Origin: Chitinispirillia bacterium
GTDB lineage: Bacteria; Fibrobacterota; Chitinivibrionia; Chitinivibrionales; Chitinispirillaceae
Assembly (NCBI GenBank): GCA_009786575.1
Contig: WQRV01000011.1
Location: 1-32,180, forward strand
DNA length: 32,180 bases
Reading direction: 5' to 3'
Under the pieces are notes generated by a model that did no database searches, was not told the DNA's origin, and saw nothing but the letters and a program-made list of their open reading frames with translations. This document shows, piece by piece, positions 7,313 through 15,486 of this stretch. How positions within the stretch are numbered: position 1 is the stretch's first letter; each line of letters begins with the position of its first letter. The position numbers and the translations under genes were made by a program.

Positions 7313-8485
7313 ATGGCGACGGGCGCACATGATGCGACGATGGTGAGGCTCCGGGGGCTGAAGAAGCGCCGGGCGCTTGTTATTTCGGCAGGCGGCATAC
7401 GCAGCGGTATTCAGGTGCTGTACGTGGGGTACGAGGGCGACGAGTGGGAGATCTTCTCGACCGCGTATCTGCCGTGGCCGCAGAGGGTTGGCGACCTGAT
7501 CGCCCGTCTCAACGAGACGGAGGATCCCGTAGCGCTTTCCGACTTTGCCTGGCTCGACTACAAGGTGACGATGCTCTTCCTCGACGCCGCGAAGGCCGCG
7601 CTCACGGCGGCGCACAAGTCCATAGGCGGGCCGCACTACGCGGCGCTCAACAAGCCGAACCTTTGGAAAGGGCCCACCGGCGAGAATCTGCAGCAGGGCT
7701 ACTGGAACGTGATGGCAGGCGACGCGCCGTACCTGGCCACCTCGCTGGGGATACCGGTAATAACTGAGTTTCTGCGCCACAACATCGTAGCCGGGGGGCC
7801 GGGCCTGCTGCCCACATATCCCGGGAGCCTGATCATCGCGAGGAAGACGGAAGGGGTGGGCCTGTTCCTTAATATAGGGATGGTCTCGCGGATGAGCATC
7901 ATCGGCAAGGGGGGCTCCAAGCTGATATTTGAGTCGGACGTTGGCCCGGGGACCGTGCTCATCGACAAATGCGCGGCGGTGGCCGAGTGCCCGGGGGGGA
8001 TCGACCGCGACGGGCAGCTCACCGCCAAAGGGTACCCCAACGCCGAGTGCCTCGAAATACTCTCCGCCGACCCGTGGCTCTCTAAAGCCGCGCCCAAGTA
8101 CGCCTCGCCGGAGATATTCGCGAACCTGCTCTCGCACCCGTGCTTAAACCCGCTGAGCAACGTAGACAAGATGGCCACCATAACCGCGCTCACGGCGGTA
8201 AGCGCGTACCACTTCTACAGGCGGGAGTACAGGGGGGCAGCGCAGCCCGAGGCGCTCTGGGTATCGGGCGGCGGCGGGAACAATCTGGCGCTGCTCGATT
8301 ATTTAAAGGCATCGTTCGACCCAATACCGGTGCGCAGCGTTGAGGAACTGGGCGTGCCGGCGGATATGAAGATACCGCTTACGCTGGGGCTTACGGCAGA
8401 CGCCTTCATTTGCGGGAAGAAGGTACCCTGGGAGTCGGGGGTTACGCCGAAAATTAAGCCGTTAGGCAGGTGGGTACTGCCGTAA
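7313..8485 (+). CDS. AnmK-family protein with a degenerate active site
   Basis: Protein of 390 residues that aligns along its length with anhydro-N-acetylmuramic acid kinase, the murein-recycling enzyme that opens and phosphorylates anhMurNAc. Family landmarks are GIPVITEFLRHNIVAGGPG (~147-164, the DFR..D.A.GGQG region), FLNIG (~185), ESDVGPGTVLID (~207-218), DPWLSKAAPK (~253) and SGGGGNN (~318-324). The expected catalytic acidic residues are altered. The N-terminal SGTSxDGxD loop reads AGGIRSGIQ, so both Asp are gone. The Asp taken as general base in characterised AnmK aligns with Asn157. ADMK stands where other members have D.EA. It is therefore probably not an ordinary AnmK. A strong ribosome site and intact frame argue against a pseudogene. 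Its 3' end overlaps larC by 24 bp on the opposite strand. Confidence 0.78.
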   Translation: MATGAHDATMVRLRGLKKRRALVISAGGIRSGIQVLYVGYEGDEWEIFSTAYLPWPQRVGDLIARLNETEDPVALSDFAWLDYKVTMLFLDAAKAALTAAHKSIGGPHYAALNKPNLWKGPTGENLQQGYWNVMAGDAPYLATSLGIPVITEFLRHNIVAGGPGLLPTYPGSLIIARKTEGVGLFLNIGMVSRMSIIGKGGSKLIFESDVGPGTVLIDKCAAVAECPGGIDRDGQLTAKGYPNAECLEILSADPWLSKAAPKYASPEIFANLLSHPCLNPLSNVDKMATITALTAVSAYHFYRREYRGAAQPEALWVSGGGGNNLALLDYLKASFDPIPVRSVEELGVPADMKIPLTLGLTADAFICGKKVPWESGVTPKIKPLGRWVLP

Positions 8486-9679
8486 TACCGCGTCTATCGG
8501 CAGATTGTTTTCTTGCGCGATTTTCGCGATATCGCCGTATTCCGGTTTTGATTTTTTTGCGCCGTAACCTTCTGCGGATTTTACTCTGACGGGGCCGTAT
8601 TTTGTTTGAATCTCCGTTGATTCGCGCTGTAACGTGTAGCGGCGGCAGATGGTTTCGCGGATTCCTAATGTTGTTGTGTGCTTGAAAATCAATGAGACCA
8701 TCCTGTCTTTAACGGCATTACCGCACAGGCAGGAAAGCATTGCGCCCATACGCCCCTTCTTCATGCCGATTGACGTTACCCACACGTCAAGCGCACCCTC
8801 GCGCAGTAACGTCTCCTGAGCAAAGGCGAGGGATTCGGGGGTCATGTCGTCCAAATTGCAGGTGAGTTCTGCCATTTCATCCATACAATTATCGCCGGAT
8901 ATATCCCCAAGATACGCCCTGACACAGTTTATCTGCGGAAAGTCTTTCTTGCCCATGCCATAGCCTGTTTTGCAAACCGCCATCACCGGCATATTTGTGA
9001 ATTTGCCGACGAAGTGTTTGAGGAGCGCTGCGCCGGTCGGGGTGCAGAGTTCGGTTTTTATCGCGCCGTCATTATAGATGGGGACATCCCTCAAAATATG
9101 CGCGGTTGCGGGAGCGGGGACCGGCAAAATACCGTGGGCGCAGCTGACTTGGCCGGATCCGGTGTTGACCGGGGAGGCGAGGATGGCATCTGGCGCGAGT
9201 TCTTCAATCAGCATACAGACGCCGACAATATCGGCAATGGCATCCTTTTCCCCTACTTCATGGAAATGAATCTGGCGGACGGGGACGCCGTGGGAGCGGC
9301 TTTCGGCTTCGGCTATCAGTTTATAGACATCCAGCGCGTTTTTCTTTACGTTGCCGGATACCTTCAGATGACCGATTATGTGTTCTATATCGTGATAACC
9401 GCTATGGTGATGCTCGCGATCCGGTTCATGGTGATGGCCGTGGTGATTATCATGGTGATGGCCATCCGCGCATTCTTCCCTCCCGTCAACTTTTACTGTG
9501 ATACCGGTCCCCGTTATCCCGCATTTTTTTGATGGTTCGGAAGATACTGTAACGCCGTCAATACCTGCATTATTTAATCGTTCCAAAAATCCCGCCCGGT
9601 CATCAACCAATTCCAGGAGCGCCGCCATCAGCATATCGCCGGCAGCCCCCATATTGCATTCTATATAGAGTGACCCCAT
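8462..9679 (-). CDS. larC: LarC, nickel insertion in nickel-pincer nucleotide synthesis
   Basis: LarC (DUF111 family), 405 residues. LarC inserts Ni into the thiocarboxylated pyridinium nucleotide to finish the NPN cofactor, whose known client is lactate racemase LarA and its relatives. Evidence: the start MGSLYIECNMGAAGDMLMAAL, the RQIHFHEVGEKDAIADIVG motif, the ELCTPTGAALLKHF motif, and a His-rich stretch (residues ~74-100) placed as in other LarC proteins. The C-terminal half (TCNLDDMTPE onward, FKHTTTLGIRE) is full length. In some lactobacilli LarC needs a programmed frameshift to join two parts; here it is one uninterrupted frame. A GAGGGG site precedes the ATG, three bases after larB ends. 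Confidence 0.93.
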   Translation of the reverse strand: MGSLYIECNMGAAGDMLMAALLELVDDRAGFLERLNNAGIDGVTVSSEPSKKCGITGTGITVKVDGREECADGHHHDNHHGHHHEPDREHHHSGYHDIEHIIGHLKVSGNVKKNALDVYKLIAEAESRSHGVPVRQIHFHEVGEKDAIADIVGVCMLIEELAPDAILASPVNTGSGQVSCAHGILPVPAPATAHILRDVPIYNDGAIKTELCTPTGAALLKHFVGKFTNMPVMAVCKTGYGMGKKDFPQINCVRAYLGDISGDNCMDEMAELTCNLDDMTPESLAFAQETLLREGALDVWVTSIGMKKGRMGAMLSCLCGNAVKDRMVSLIFKHTTTLGIRETICRRYTLQRESTEIQTKYGPVRVKSAEGYGAKKSKPEYGDIAKIAQENNLPIDAVLRQYPPA

Positions 9680-9682
9680 AGT

Positions 9683-10435
9683 TCATCCCCTCAAATGGTT
9701 TATCATGCTCGCCATATACCCGGCCCCGAAACCGTTATCGATATTGACGACGCTCACCCCCGACGCGCACGAGTTAAGCATCGCCAGAAGCGCCGATATC
9801 CCGCCAAACGACGCGCCGTAACCTACGCTCGCCGGTACGCCTATCACCGGGCAGTCAACCAGCCCGCCTATGACGCTCGTCAGCGCGCCCTCCATGCCCG
9901 CTACCGACACTACGACACGCGCGTTCATCAGCACATCCAGCTTAGACGACAATCTGTGCAGCCCCGCAACACCCACATCATACATCCTCACTACCTCGTT
10001 GCCCAGCGCCTCGGCCGTAACCGCGGCCTCCTCGGCCACCGGCATATCGCTCGTACCCGCCGCGGCTACCACTATCCTGCCCACGCCGTTTGGCTTGGGG
10101 ATATCGCCTATGATACCGATCCGCGCGGCGTCAAAATATTGTATTGGGATATCCTTGTTGATGACATCAGCAACATCCCGCGCCAGCCTCGTTATCAGCA
10201 CTAATTTTTGCCCTCTGTCAACCATAGCCTTTGCTATTCCGGTTATCTGGCCCGGCGTTTTGCCGGCGCCGTATATCACCTCCGGCACACCCTGGCGCAG
10301 CCCGCGGTGGTGGTCTAATTTCGCGTATCCCAAGTCCTGAAACGGTTCGGTGCACATTTGGGAGAGCGCATCATCCGGCGAGACCTCCCCAGCCTGTATC
10401 TTTTTGAGGATATCCAAAGTTTCCTGTTTATTCAT
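9683..10435 (-). CDS. larB: LarB, pyridinium carboxylase/hydrolase of NPN synthesis
   Basis: LarB carboxylates the pyridinium ring of nicotinic acid adenine dinucleotide and releases AMP, giving the mononucleotide that LarE thiolates. The family signature LDHHRGLRQGVPEVIYGAGKT lies at ~40-60. The C-terminal half (VVAAGTSDMPVAEEAAVTAE onward, GLVDCPVIGVPASVGYG) is the PurE-like AIR-carboxylase domain. At 250 residues it is full length. I chose the ATG at 10435 because GGAGGG lies 6 bases upstream; a GTG one codon earlier is only 3 bases from that site. The start overlaps the larE stop (TGATG), indicating tight coupling. Confidence 0.93.
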   Translation of the reverse strand: MNKQETLDILKKIQAGEVSPDDALSQMCTEPFQDLGYAKLDHHRGLRQGVPEVIYGAGKTPGQITGIAKAMVDRGQKLVLITRLARDVADVINKDIPIQYFDAARIGIIGDIPKPNGVGRIVVAAAGTSDMPVAEEAAVTAEALGNEVVRMYDVGVAGLHRLSSKLDVLMNARVVVSVAGMEGALTSVIGGLVDCPVIGVPASVGYGASFGGISALLAMLNSCASGVSVVNIDNGFGAGYMASMINHLRG

Positions 10436-11193
10436 CACCGGCCCTCCATATCCATCAAAATTGTCTCAAAATACGGTTTAACCGCCTTCAAAATTTCTTC
10501 CCGCCTGTAAACAGCGCTGAACATCTGTTCCTGCTTAAACTGTAATTTTGCCTGTGCGCCGCCGCTGTTATCCGCGATTATCCTTACGCGGAGGTCGCGA
10601 AAACCCATCTCGAAAAGCGCGTCCTCGGCCATCTCTATCCGCTGCAACAGTCCGGCCGTAATGGGCATATTGGACGGGATGCGCGTAGCCAGACAGGCGT
10701 AGGCAGGCTTGTCCCACGTAAAGAGCCCCGCCGCCTTCGAGATGCGCCGCACATCGTCTTTCGTGATGCCGCATTCGCGCAGCGGCGAGCGGACGCCCAT
10801 CTCGGTAAGCGCACGCATGCCCGGGCGGGCGGCCTCGTCGTCCGAAGCGTTCGTTCCGTCTATGATGAGCGGCACACCCACAGCCTTCGCGTATGTGCGC
10901 AAAGCGCCGAATATCGACTTTTTGCAGTAGTAACACCGGCCGGCCGGATTAGTGGAAACCCGCACGTCAGCCAATACATCCTTCTCTATAACCACAATCT
11001 CTGCCCCGACGTACTCCGCCAGCCGCAGCGCGTCCATAAGCTCAAACTCCGGCTGAAACGCGGTCTTAACAAAACACGCCCTTATCTTCGCGCCGCAGAT
11101 GCTGCCGGCATACAACAAAAAGGAAGAATCGACGCCGCCCGAAAAGCCAAGCACGGCAGACCGGTTCTCCCTGAAAAAATCTTCGAGCGTCAT
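10435..11193 (-). CDS. larE: LarE, ATP-dependent sulfur transferase of NPN synthesis
   Basis: LarE adenylates and thiolates the carboxylated pyridinium mononucleotide. The PP-loop is GFSGGVDSS (~16-24 from the ATG at 11193). Three Cys stand where the iron-sulfur type of LarE has them: C87 and C90 in GRCYYCKK, and C167 in AYACLATRI. The Lactobacillus-type enzyme has only the last of these, used as a sacrificial sulfur donor. This protein is therefore probably a [4Fe-4S]-dependent, catalytic LarE (inference). At 252 residues it is near family length. A TTG at 11229 would add 12 residues, but neither start has a clear ribosome site. It begins about 10 bp after the cbiM-like gene ends. Confidence 0.9.
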   Translation of the reverse strand: MTLEDFFRENRSAVLGFSGGVDSSFLLYAGSICGAKIRACFVKTAFQPEFELMDALRLAEYVGAEIVVIEKDVLADVRVSTNPAGRCYYCKKSIFGALRTYAKAVGVPLIIDGTNASDDEAARPGMRALTEMGVRSPLRECGITKDDVRRISKAAGLFTWDKPAYACLATRIPSNMPITAGLLQRIEMAEDALFEMGFRDLRVRIIADNSGGAQAKLQFKQEQMFSAVYRREEILKAVKPYFETILMDMEGR

Positions 11194-11203
11194 GGCTGCA
11201 GAA

Positions 11204-12034
11204 TCATCCGCCGGTAACCGGGCCGTCAATAGCAGCCGGCGCAGACCCGGCGGCTTTTTCTATCGACCACTCAAGGCCGTCGGGCGCGCTCGACGCAAAA
11301 GGCGGCAGCGCAAGGCCGGCGATCAGTGCGGAAACGGCAAAAGCGGCTATGACTTTTTTTACGGGTACAAAAACTGCCGCCGGATTGTCAAGAGCGCCGG
11401 ACATGAGCGCCGGGCTCGTTTTGCGGATGAGGCAGAGAACGGCAGCCGTCGCGGCCCCTTCGATAAGGCCGATCGCCAGATGGATGGGGAGCATCGCCAT
11501 AGTGAAATCAACAAACGGCAGTGCGGTAATGCCGGACGCCTGAGTCATCAGCACCACGCCAAACGCTCCAAGCTGCAGCGCTATAATACCCGACGCGACC
11601 GAGGCGAGGGCGGTTCTGACCATTGATGCGTTGTTTTTGATTAATGGTTTGAATATCAGCGGATAGACAATAAGGCACGGGATGACGCCCACGTTAAAAA
11701 TGTTCGCGCCAAGCGCCAGCACCCCGCCGTCTCCCAACAAAAAACATTGGACCGTCAGGACAGACGCCATGACGAGCATAGCAGGCGCTGCGCCCACAAG
11801 GGCGGCGAGCATTACGGCTCCGAGGATGTGCCCGCTCGAACCGGTGCCCACGATAGCGTAGTTCACCGCCTGCGCGGCGAGGATGGCGGCGCCGGCGGCG
11901 AGGGATACGGCGGCCTTTTTGAAATTGATGCCGTCTTTTTTGATCTTGACGGCGGCGCAGGTAACCGCGGCGGCCGAGGCGGCAAACATTGTAACCCCAA
12001 CTGCCGGGGACAGCAAACAATCGGTCATGTGCAT
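11204..12034 (-). CDS. CbiM/NikM-type nickel or cobalt ECF transporter component with a PDGLE tail
   Basis: Substrate-binding membrane subunit, 276 residues, of an energy-coupling-factor metal transporter. The N-terminus MHMTDCLLSP keeps the family His2 that helps bind the metal, and GSSGHILGA supplies a second His (~69). About seven hydrophobic segments follow. The C-terminus contains PDGLE (~251-255), the mark of a fused CbiN/NikN-like small subunit. No CbiQ/NikQ or CbiO/NikO is in view, so those subunits must be elsewhere if the transporter is complete. Placement just before larE, larB and larC favours nickel over cobalt (inference). AAGGAGATATT precedes the ATG, 43 bp after lpxA. Confidence 0.85.
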   Translation of the reverse strand: MHMTDCLLSPAVGVTMFAASAAAVTCAAVKIKKDGINFKKAAVSLAAGAAILAAQAVNYAIVGTGSSGHILGAVMLAALVGAAPAMLVMASVLTVQCFLLGDGGVLALGANIFNVGVIPCLIVYPLIFKPLIKNNASMVRTALASVASGIIALQLGAFGVVLMTQASGITALPFVDFTMAMLPIHLAIGLIEGAATAAVLCLIRKTSPALMSGALDNPAAVFVPVKKVIAAFAVSALIAGLALPPFASSAPDGLEWSIEKAAGSAPAAIDGPVTGG

Positions 12035-12077
12035 GGCAATATCTCCTTATAAAAAAGTCAAAATCAAAATCAATACA

Positions 12078-12917
12078 TCAATCATCACGCATTCTCAAGA
12101 ATCCTTTTTCACTGCCCTTGACAAAGCCGGTCAGGTTTTTTACATTTTCATCATCCGGGAAATCAGTATTGATCTTTGTTAAGGCATCATTCAGAGACAG
12201 GCCGTCCCTGAATAATATTTTGTAGGCGGATTTGATATTGTTTATTTGCCCGGGGGTAAACCCTCTTCGTTCGAGGCCTACCTTGTTTATGCTTACTATT
12301 CTCATCGGCTCGGTCCCTACAAGCGCGTACGGCACGATGTCGGATGCTACTCTGGCTCTTGCCCCCACCATCGCGTAGTCGCCTATCCTTACGAACTGGT
12401 TGATTGTAACCACGCCGCTTATCGTTACGCCGTTACCTACCGTTACGTGGCCCGCCATCGCCAGTGCGTTTGAGATTGTCGCGTCGTCGCCTACGCTGCA
12501 ATCGTGGGCTATGTGGCAGTAGGCCATGATCCATCCGCGCTTGCCTACGCGCGTTTCGCCTGTCGCGGCGGTGCCGCGGTTGATTGTGGCGTATTCGCGG
12601 ATGAGCGTCTCTTCGCCTATTACGGCGAGCGTTTTTTCGCCGGCGTACTTTTTGTCCTGCGGCTCCTGGCCTATAGACGCGCCCTGAAATATGCGGCAGC
12701 GCGGGCCTATGCGCGCACCGTTGCAGATCATCGCGTGCGGGCCTATCTCGGTGCCGTCGCCGATCTCCACATCGCGTTCAATTACCGTGTAGGGACCAAT
12801 TGTTACGTTTACGCCAAGCTGTGCGCCGGGCTCGATGATAGCGGCCGGGTGGATCGCGGTCATCCCCGCGGCAACCGACGCGGCCGGACAGCATGAACAG
12901 CTGTTATTGTCTGACAT
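12078..12917 (-). CDS. lpxA: LpxA, UDP-N-acetylglucosamine acyltransferase
   Basis: First enzyme of lipid A synthesis, transferring a 3-hydroxyacyl chain from ACP to UDP-GlcNAc. At 279 residues it has left-handed beta-helix hexapeptides from ~20 to ~200 and the usual helical C-terminus (GLERRGFTPGQI). The catalytic His of E. coli LpxA (H125) aligns with H138 in CHIAHDC, and H144 with H157. The E. coli acyl-length ruler Gly173 aligns with Ala186, and His160 with Asn173. An extra N-terminal segment of ~18 residues carries a CSCC cluster. It is supported by an AAGGGAAAG site before the first ATG, though starting at Met19 would give a more usual N-terminus. It lies 12 bp after lpxC/fabZ. Confidence 0.94.
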   Translation of the reverse strand: MSDNNSCSCCPAASVAAGMTAIHPAAIIEPGAQLGVNVTIGPYTVIERDVEIGDGTEIGPHAMICNGARIGPRCRIFQGASIGQEPQDKKYAGEKTLAVIGEETLIREYATINRGTAATGETRVGKRGWIMAYCHIAHDCSVGDDATISNALAMAGHVTVGNGVTISGVVTINQFVRIGDYAMVGARARVASDIVPYALVGTEPMRIVSINKVGLERRGFTPGQINNIKSAYKILFRDGLSLNDALTKINTDFPDDENVKNLTGFVKGSEKGFLRMRDD

Positions 12918-12929
12918 TTTATCTTTCCC

Positions 12930-14312
12930 TTACCTTTTAAATACCGCTCTGCCCTCTGCCTCGCAGACAAGTTTGTCCTCAACATAACACTTGCCGGCGA
13001 ATTTCCCTATGCCAAGCTTGAACTGCAGCATCTTCACCTCAATCCTCAGCACGTCGCCCGGCCTCACTATGCCGCGGAAGCTCGCGTTGAAAACGTCGGT
13101 GAAGAGTACGTTGGCGTTTACCGGGGTGCCCTCTTCCTTATTATAGTACTTGTAAAGCCCCATGATGCCGGCCGCCTGCGCTATCGCCTCTATCTGCAAG
13201 ACGCCGGGCATTACTGGATTTCCGGGGAAGTGGCCGTTGAAGTACGGTTCGTTGAACGATACGTTCTTCAGCGCCACGATCTCCTTGTCGGGGATAATAC
13301 CCGTCACCTTGTCTATGAGCAGGAACGGGAAGCGGTGCGGGAGGATCTTCGTTATGTCTTCGTAATTCAGCTTGACCGCCTCCTGCGCCTTCTTCTTTTC
13401 CTGTTTTTTCACCTGTTCGCGGATCATCTTCGCGGTCTCTATGTTGGCCGCGTGGCCCGTGCGGGCGGCGAGAATATGCGCGTTTATCGGTTTACCGAGG
13501 AGATAGAGGTCGCCGATTAAATCCAGCGCCTTGTGGCGGCACGGCTCGTTCCAGCTGCGCAGCTCCGTGTTGTTGAGATAGCCGTTTTCGCCGGGGCCTA
13601 TGGGGCCCTTATAGGTGTCGAAGAGGCGGCGTATGGTCTCTATTCTCTCGTCCGTCAACTCAACGTCCTGAACAACCAGCGCGCTGTCGAGCGATCCGCC
13701 CTTAATAAGCCCCTTCTCACGCAGGCTCTGCACCTCAGACAGAAAACAGAACGTGCGCGACGCCGCGAAATCCTTAATGTAGTCCTTGAGCGAAAACATC
13801 GTAGTGTACTGTGCGCCGAGCGCCGGGTACTTGTAGTCGATCTCCAGCGTAACGCGGAGGTAGTCGAGCGGGAAAACGCCCAGAGCGATGTCGCCCTTGA
13901 CGAACATAAGCGGCTCGTCTATGTTAATGTACTCGCGCTCGGCGTCCTGCTCCACTATGCCGGCTTCTTGCACGAGTTCTACATACGGCATCGCGCTGCC
14001 GTCCATAAGCGGTATCTCCTGCGCCGTCACCTCCACGCGGCAGTTATCGATGCCAAGGCCGTGGAAGCACGACATCACGTGCTCGACCGTGTAAACGCGC
14101 ACATCGCCAATGCCTATAGCCGTACCGCGCGAAAGGTCAACCACATTGTCGATGTCGGCAGGAATCTCCGGCTTGCCCTCGAGGTCGGCGCGGACAAAGC
14201 GGATGCCGTGATTCTCGGGCGCGGGATGGAATGTTACCTGCGACGCAACGCCGGTGTGGAGGCCAACGCCTGTAAGCGATACGCTTTTGCCAATAGTATG
14301 CTGCATTGCCAT
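12930..14312 (-). CDS. lpxC/fabZ: LpxC-FabZ fusion: UDP-acyl-GlcNAc deacetylase and hydroxyacyl-ACP dehydratase
   Basis: Bifunctional protein of 460 residues. The first ~300 residues are LpxC, the zinc deacetylase that commits the cell to lipid A. Visible are YTVEHVMS (E77, H78), DGSAMPYV, CRHKALDLIGDL (H260, D264, D268) and RTGHAAN (H287). A Lys-rich linker (~302-312) joins it to FabZ, with LPHRFPFLLIDKV (~325) and the catalytic GHFPGNPVMPGVLQIE (H361, E375). The fusion is known from Bacteroidetes, Chlorobi and relatives. It ties acyl-chain supply to lipid A flux. I chose the ATG at 14312, which has AAGGA 10 bases upstream; a TTG three codons earlier lies too close to that site. Confidence 0.95.
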   Translation of the reverse strand: MAMQHTIGKSVSLTGVGLHTGVASQVTFHPAPENHGIRFVRADLEGKPEIPADIDNVVDLSRGTAIGIGDVRVYTVEHVMSCFHGLGIDNCRVEVTAQEIPLMDGSAMPYVELVQEAGIVEQDAEREYINIDEPLMFVKGDIALGVFPLDYLRVTLEIDYKYPALGAQYTTMFSLKDYIKDFAASRTFCFLSEVQSLREKGLIKGGSLDSALVVQDVELTDERIETIRRLFDTYKGPIGPGENGYLNNTELRSWNEPCRHKALDLIGDLYLLGKPINAHILAARTGHAANIETAKMIREQVKKQEKKKAQEAVKLNYEDITKILPHRFPFLLIDKVTGIIPDKEIVALKNVSFNEPYFNGHFPGNPVMPGVLQIEAIAQAAGIMGLYKYYNKEEGTPVNANVLFTDVFNASFRGIVRPGDVLRIEVKMLQFKLGIGKFAGKCYVEDKLVCEAEGRAVFKR

Positions 14313-14366
14313 AAAACACAAATCCTTTTTTATTTATAGATTCCACTATTAAATGGTATTGATTGA

Positions 14367-15395
14367 TCAACGGTTATTCTTTAACGACTCTACCTCTTCC
14401 GTCAGCCTCTTGACCTCTTTCAGAAGGTCCGGCAGGTGGTTGCACGCCGCGTCTATCCGCCTCATTGTCATAAACTCCCTCGCCGGTATGCCAGTAACCC
14501 TCGTGCCCGGCTCTACACCCTTAGACACGCCGGACTTCGCGCCGATAAACGCGTCATCGCCTATCTCTATATGCCCCACAAACCCGGCCTGGCCGGCGAT
14601 GATCACACGCTTGCCCACGTGCGTAGACCCGGAGAGCCCAGCTTGCGCGGCGATGGCGGTATCATCACCCAGAGTAACGTTGTGCGCGATCTGTACAAGA
14701 TTATCGATCTTCACACCGTTGCCGATAACGGTTGGCTCAATGTTCCCCCTGTCAATCGTAGTACACGCGCCTATGTCAACATCGTCCCCTATTACCACGT
14801 TGCTGAAGCACGGTATGCGGATGAACCTGCCGGCCTTGTCGCGCGCGTTGCCGAAGCCGTCGCTGCCTATCACCGCACCGGACTGTATCACCGTACGCGA
14901 GCCTATCACAGTATCGTACCTGACAATCACGCCGGAGTCTATGCGGGTTGATTGACCAACGGTAACGCCGCGCTCTATCACGCAGTTCGCTCCTATGCGG
15001 CAATTTGCGCCTATCTTTACGTTCGGGCCAACTACCGTGCCCGGGCCTACAGACGCTGACGCGTTGACAGACGCCGACGTATCGACGAACGCGGACGGGT
15101 GGACGCCATGTCCAAAGAGCGGCGACACATCTTCAAAGAGCTGTGCCGTAAGCGCGTAGCCTACGTACGGGTCGTCTACCTCGAGGCAATGTTTTTCGGG
15201 AATCGCGCATCCCTTCTTAACAATGACGGCGCACGCGGCGCATTCCTTCGCCTTGTCCCGGTACTTCGCGTCGGAAACAAATGTTACCGTACCGGAAGAC
15301 GCCGATTCAGGGGACGATATCCCCGTAACCTCAATGTCCCCGCACCCGTCCGGCAGCGCCGTGCCAATGTGTCCTGCAATTACCGATAATTTCAA
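14367..15395 (-). CDS. lpxD: LpxD, UDP-3-O-acylglucosamine N-acyltransferase
   Basis: Third enzyme of lipid A synthesis, adding the N-linked hydroxyacyl chain. An N-terminal uridine-binding domain ([10 protein letters not shown] to ~95) is followed by hexapeptide repeats (~98-310). The catalytic region is [11 protein letters not shown], with His at ~238. [19 protein letters not shown] and [12 protein letters not shown] are family hallmarks. A short coiled tail ([15 protein letters not shown]) ends the protein. I chose the TTG at 15395 because AAGGA lies 8 bases upstream and the resulting 342 residues match the family. Extending 23 codons further reaches another TTG with non-homologous sequence. 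It sits between the skp pair and lpxC/fabZ, an order seen in many diderms. Confidence 0.92.
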   Translation of the reverse strand: MKLSVIAGHIGTALPDGCGDIEVTGISSPESASSGTVTFVSDAKYRDKAKECAACAVIVKKGCAIPEKHCLEVDDPYVGYALTAQLFEDVSPLFGHGVHPSAFVDTSASVNASASVGPGTVVGPNVKIGANCRIGANCVIERGVTVGQSTRIDSGVIVRYDTVIGSRTVIQSGAVIGSDGFGNARDKAGRFIRIPCFSNVVIGDDVDIGACTTIDRGNIEPTVIGNGVKIDNLVQIAHNVTLGDDTAIAAQAGLSGSTHVGKRVIIAGQAGFVGHIEIGDDAFIGAKSGVSKGVEPGTRVTGIPAREFMTMRRIDAACNHLPDLLKEVKRLTEEVESLKNNR

Positions 15396-15486
15396 TTGCC
15401 GTGTCCTTGTATCATTATAGATCCAACGGTTAAGCGCTGCGCCTGTGCCGCGGTACGGGCGCAATATTTAATCGCATCTTCAATAG

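Noticed and set aside
7280-8137. 285-codon minus-strand frame opposite the AnmK-like gene
   Set aside because: Composition (Arg/His/Val/Pro-rich, no domain) is that of a GC-rich shadow.
12035-12077. Possible nickel/cobalt riboswitch before the CbiM-like gene
   Set aside because: The gap to lpxA is only 43 bp, too short for the NiCo or cobalamin riboswitch folds.
15412-15419. TATAAT before lpxD as a promoter -10 element
   Set aside because: Transcription would start within the ribosome site of lpxD and no -35 partner is convincing.
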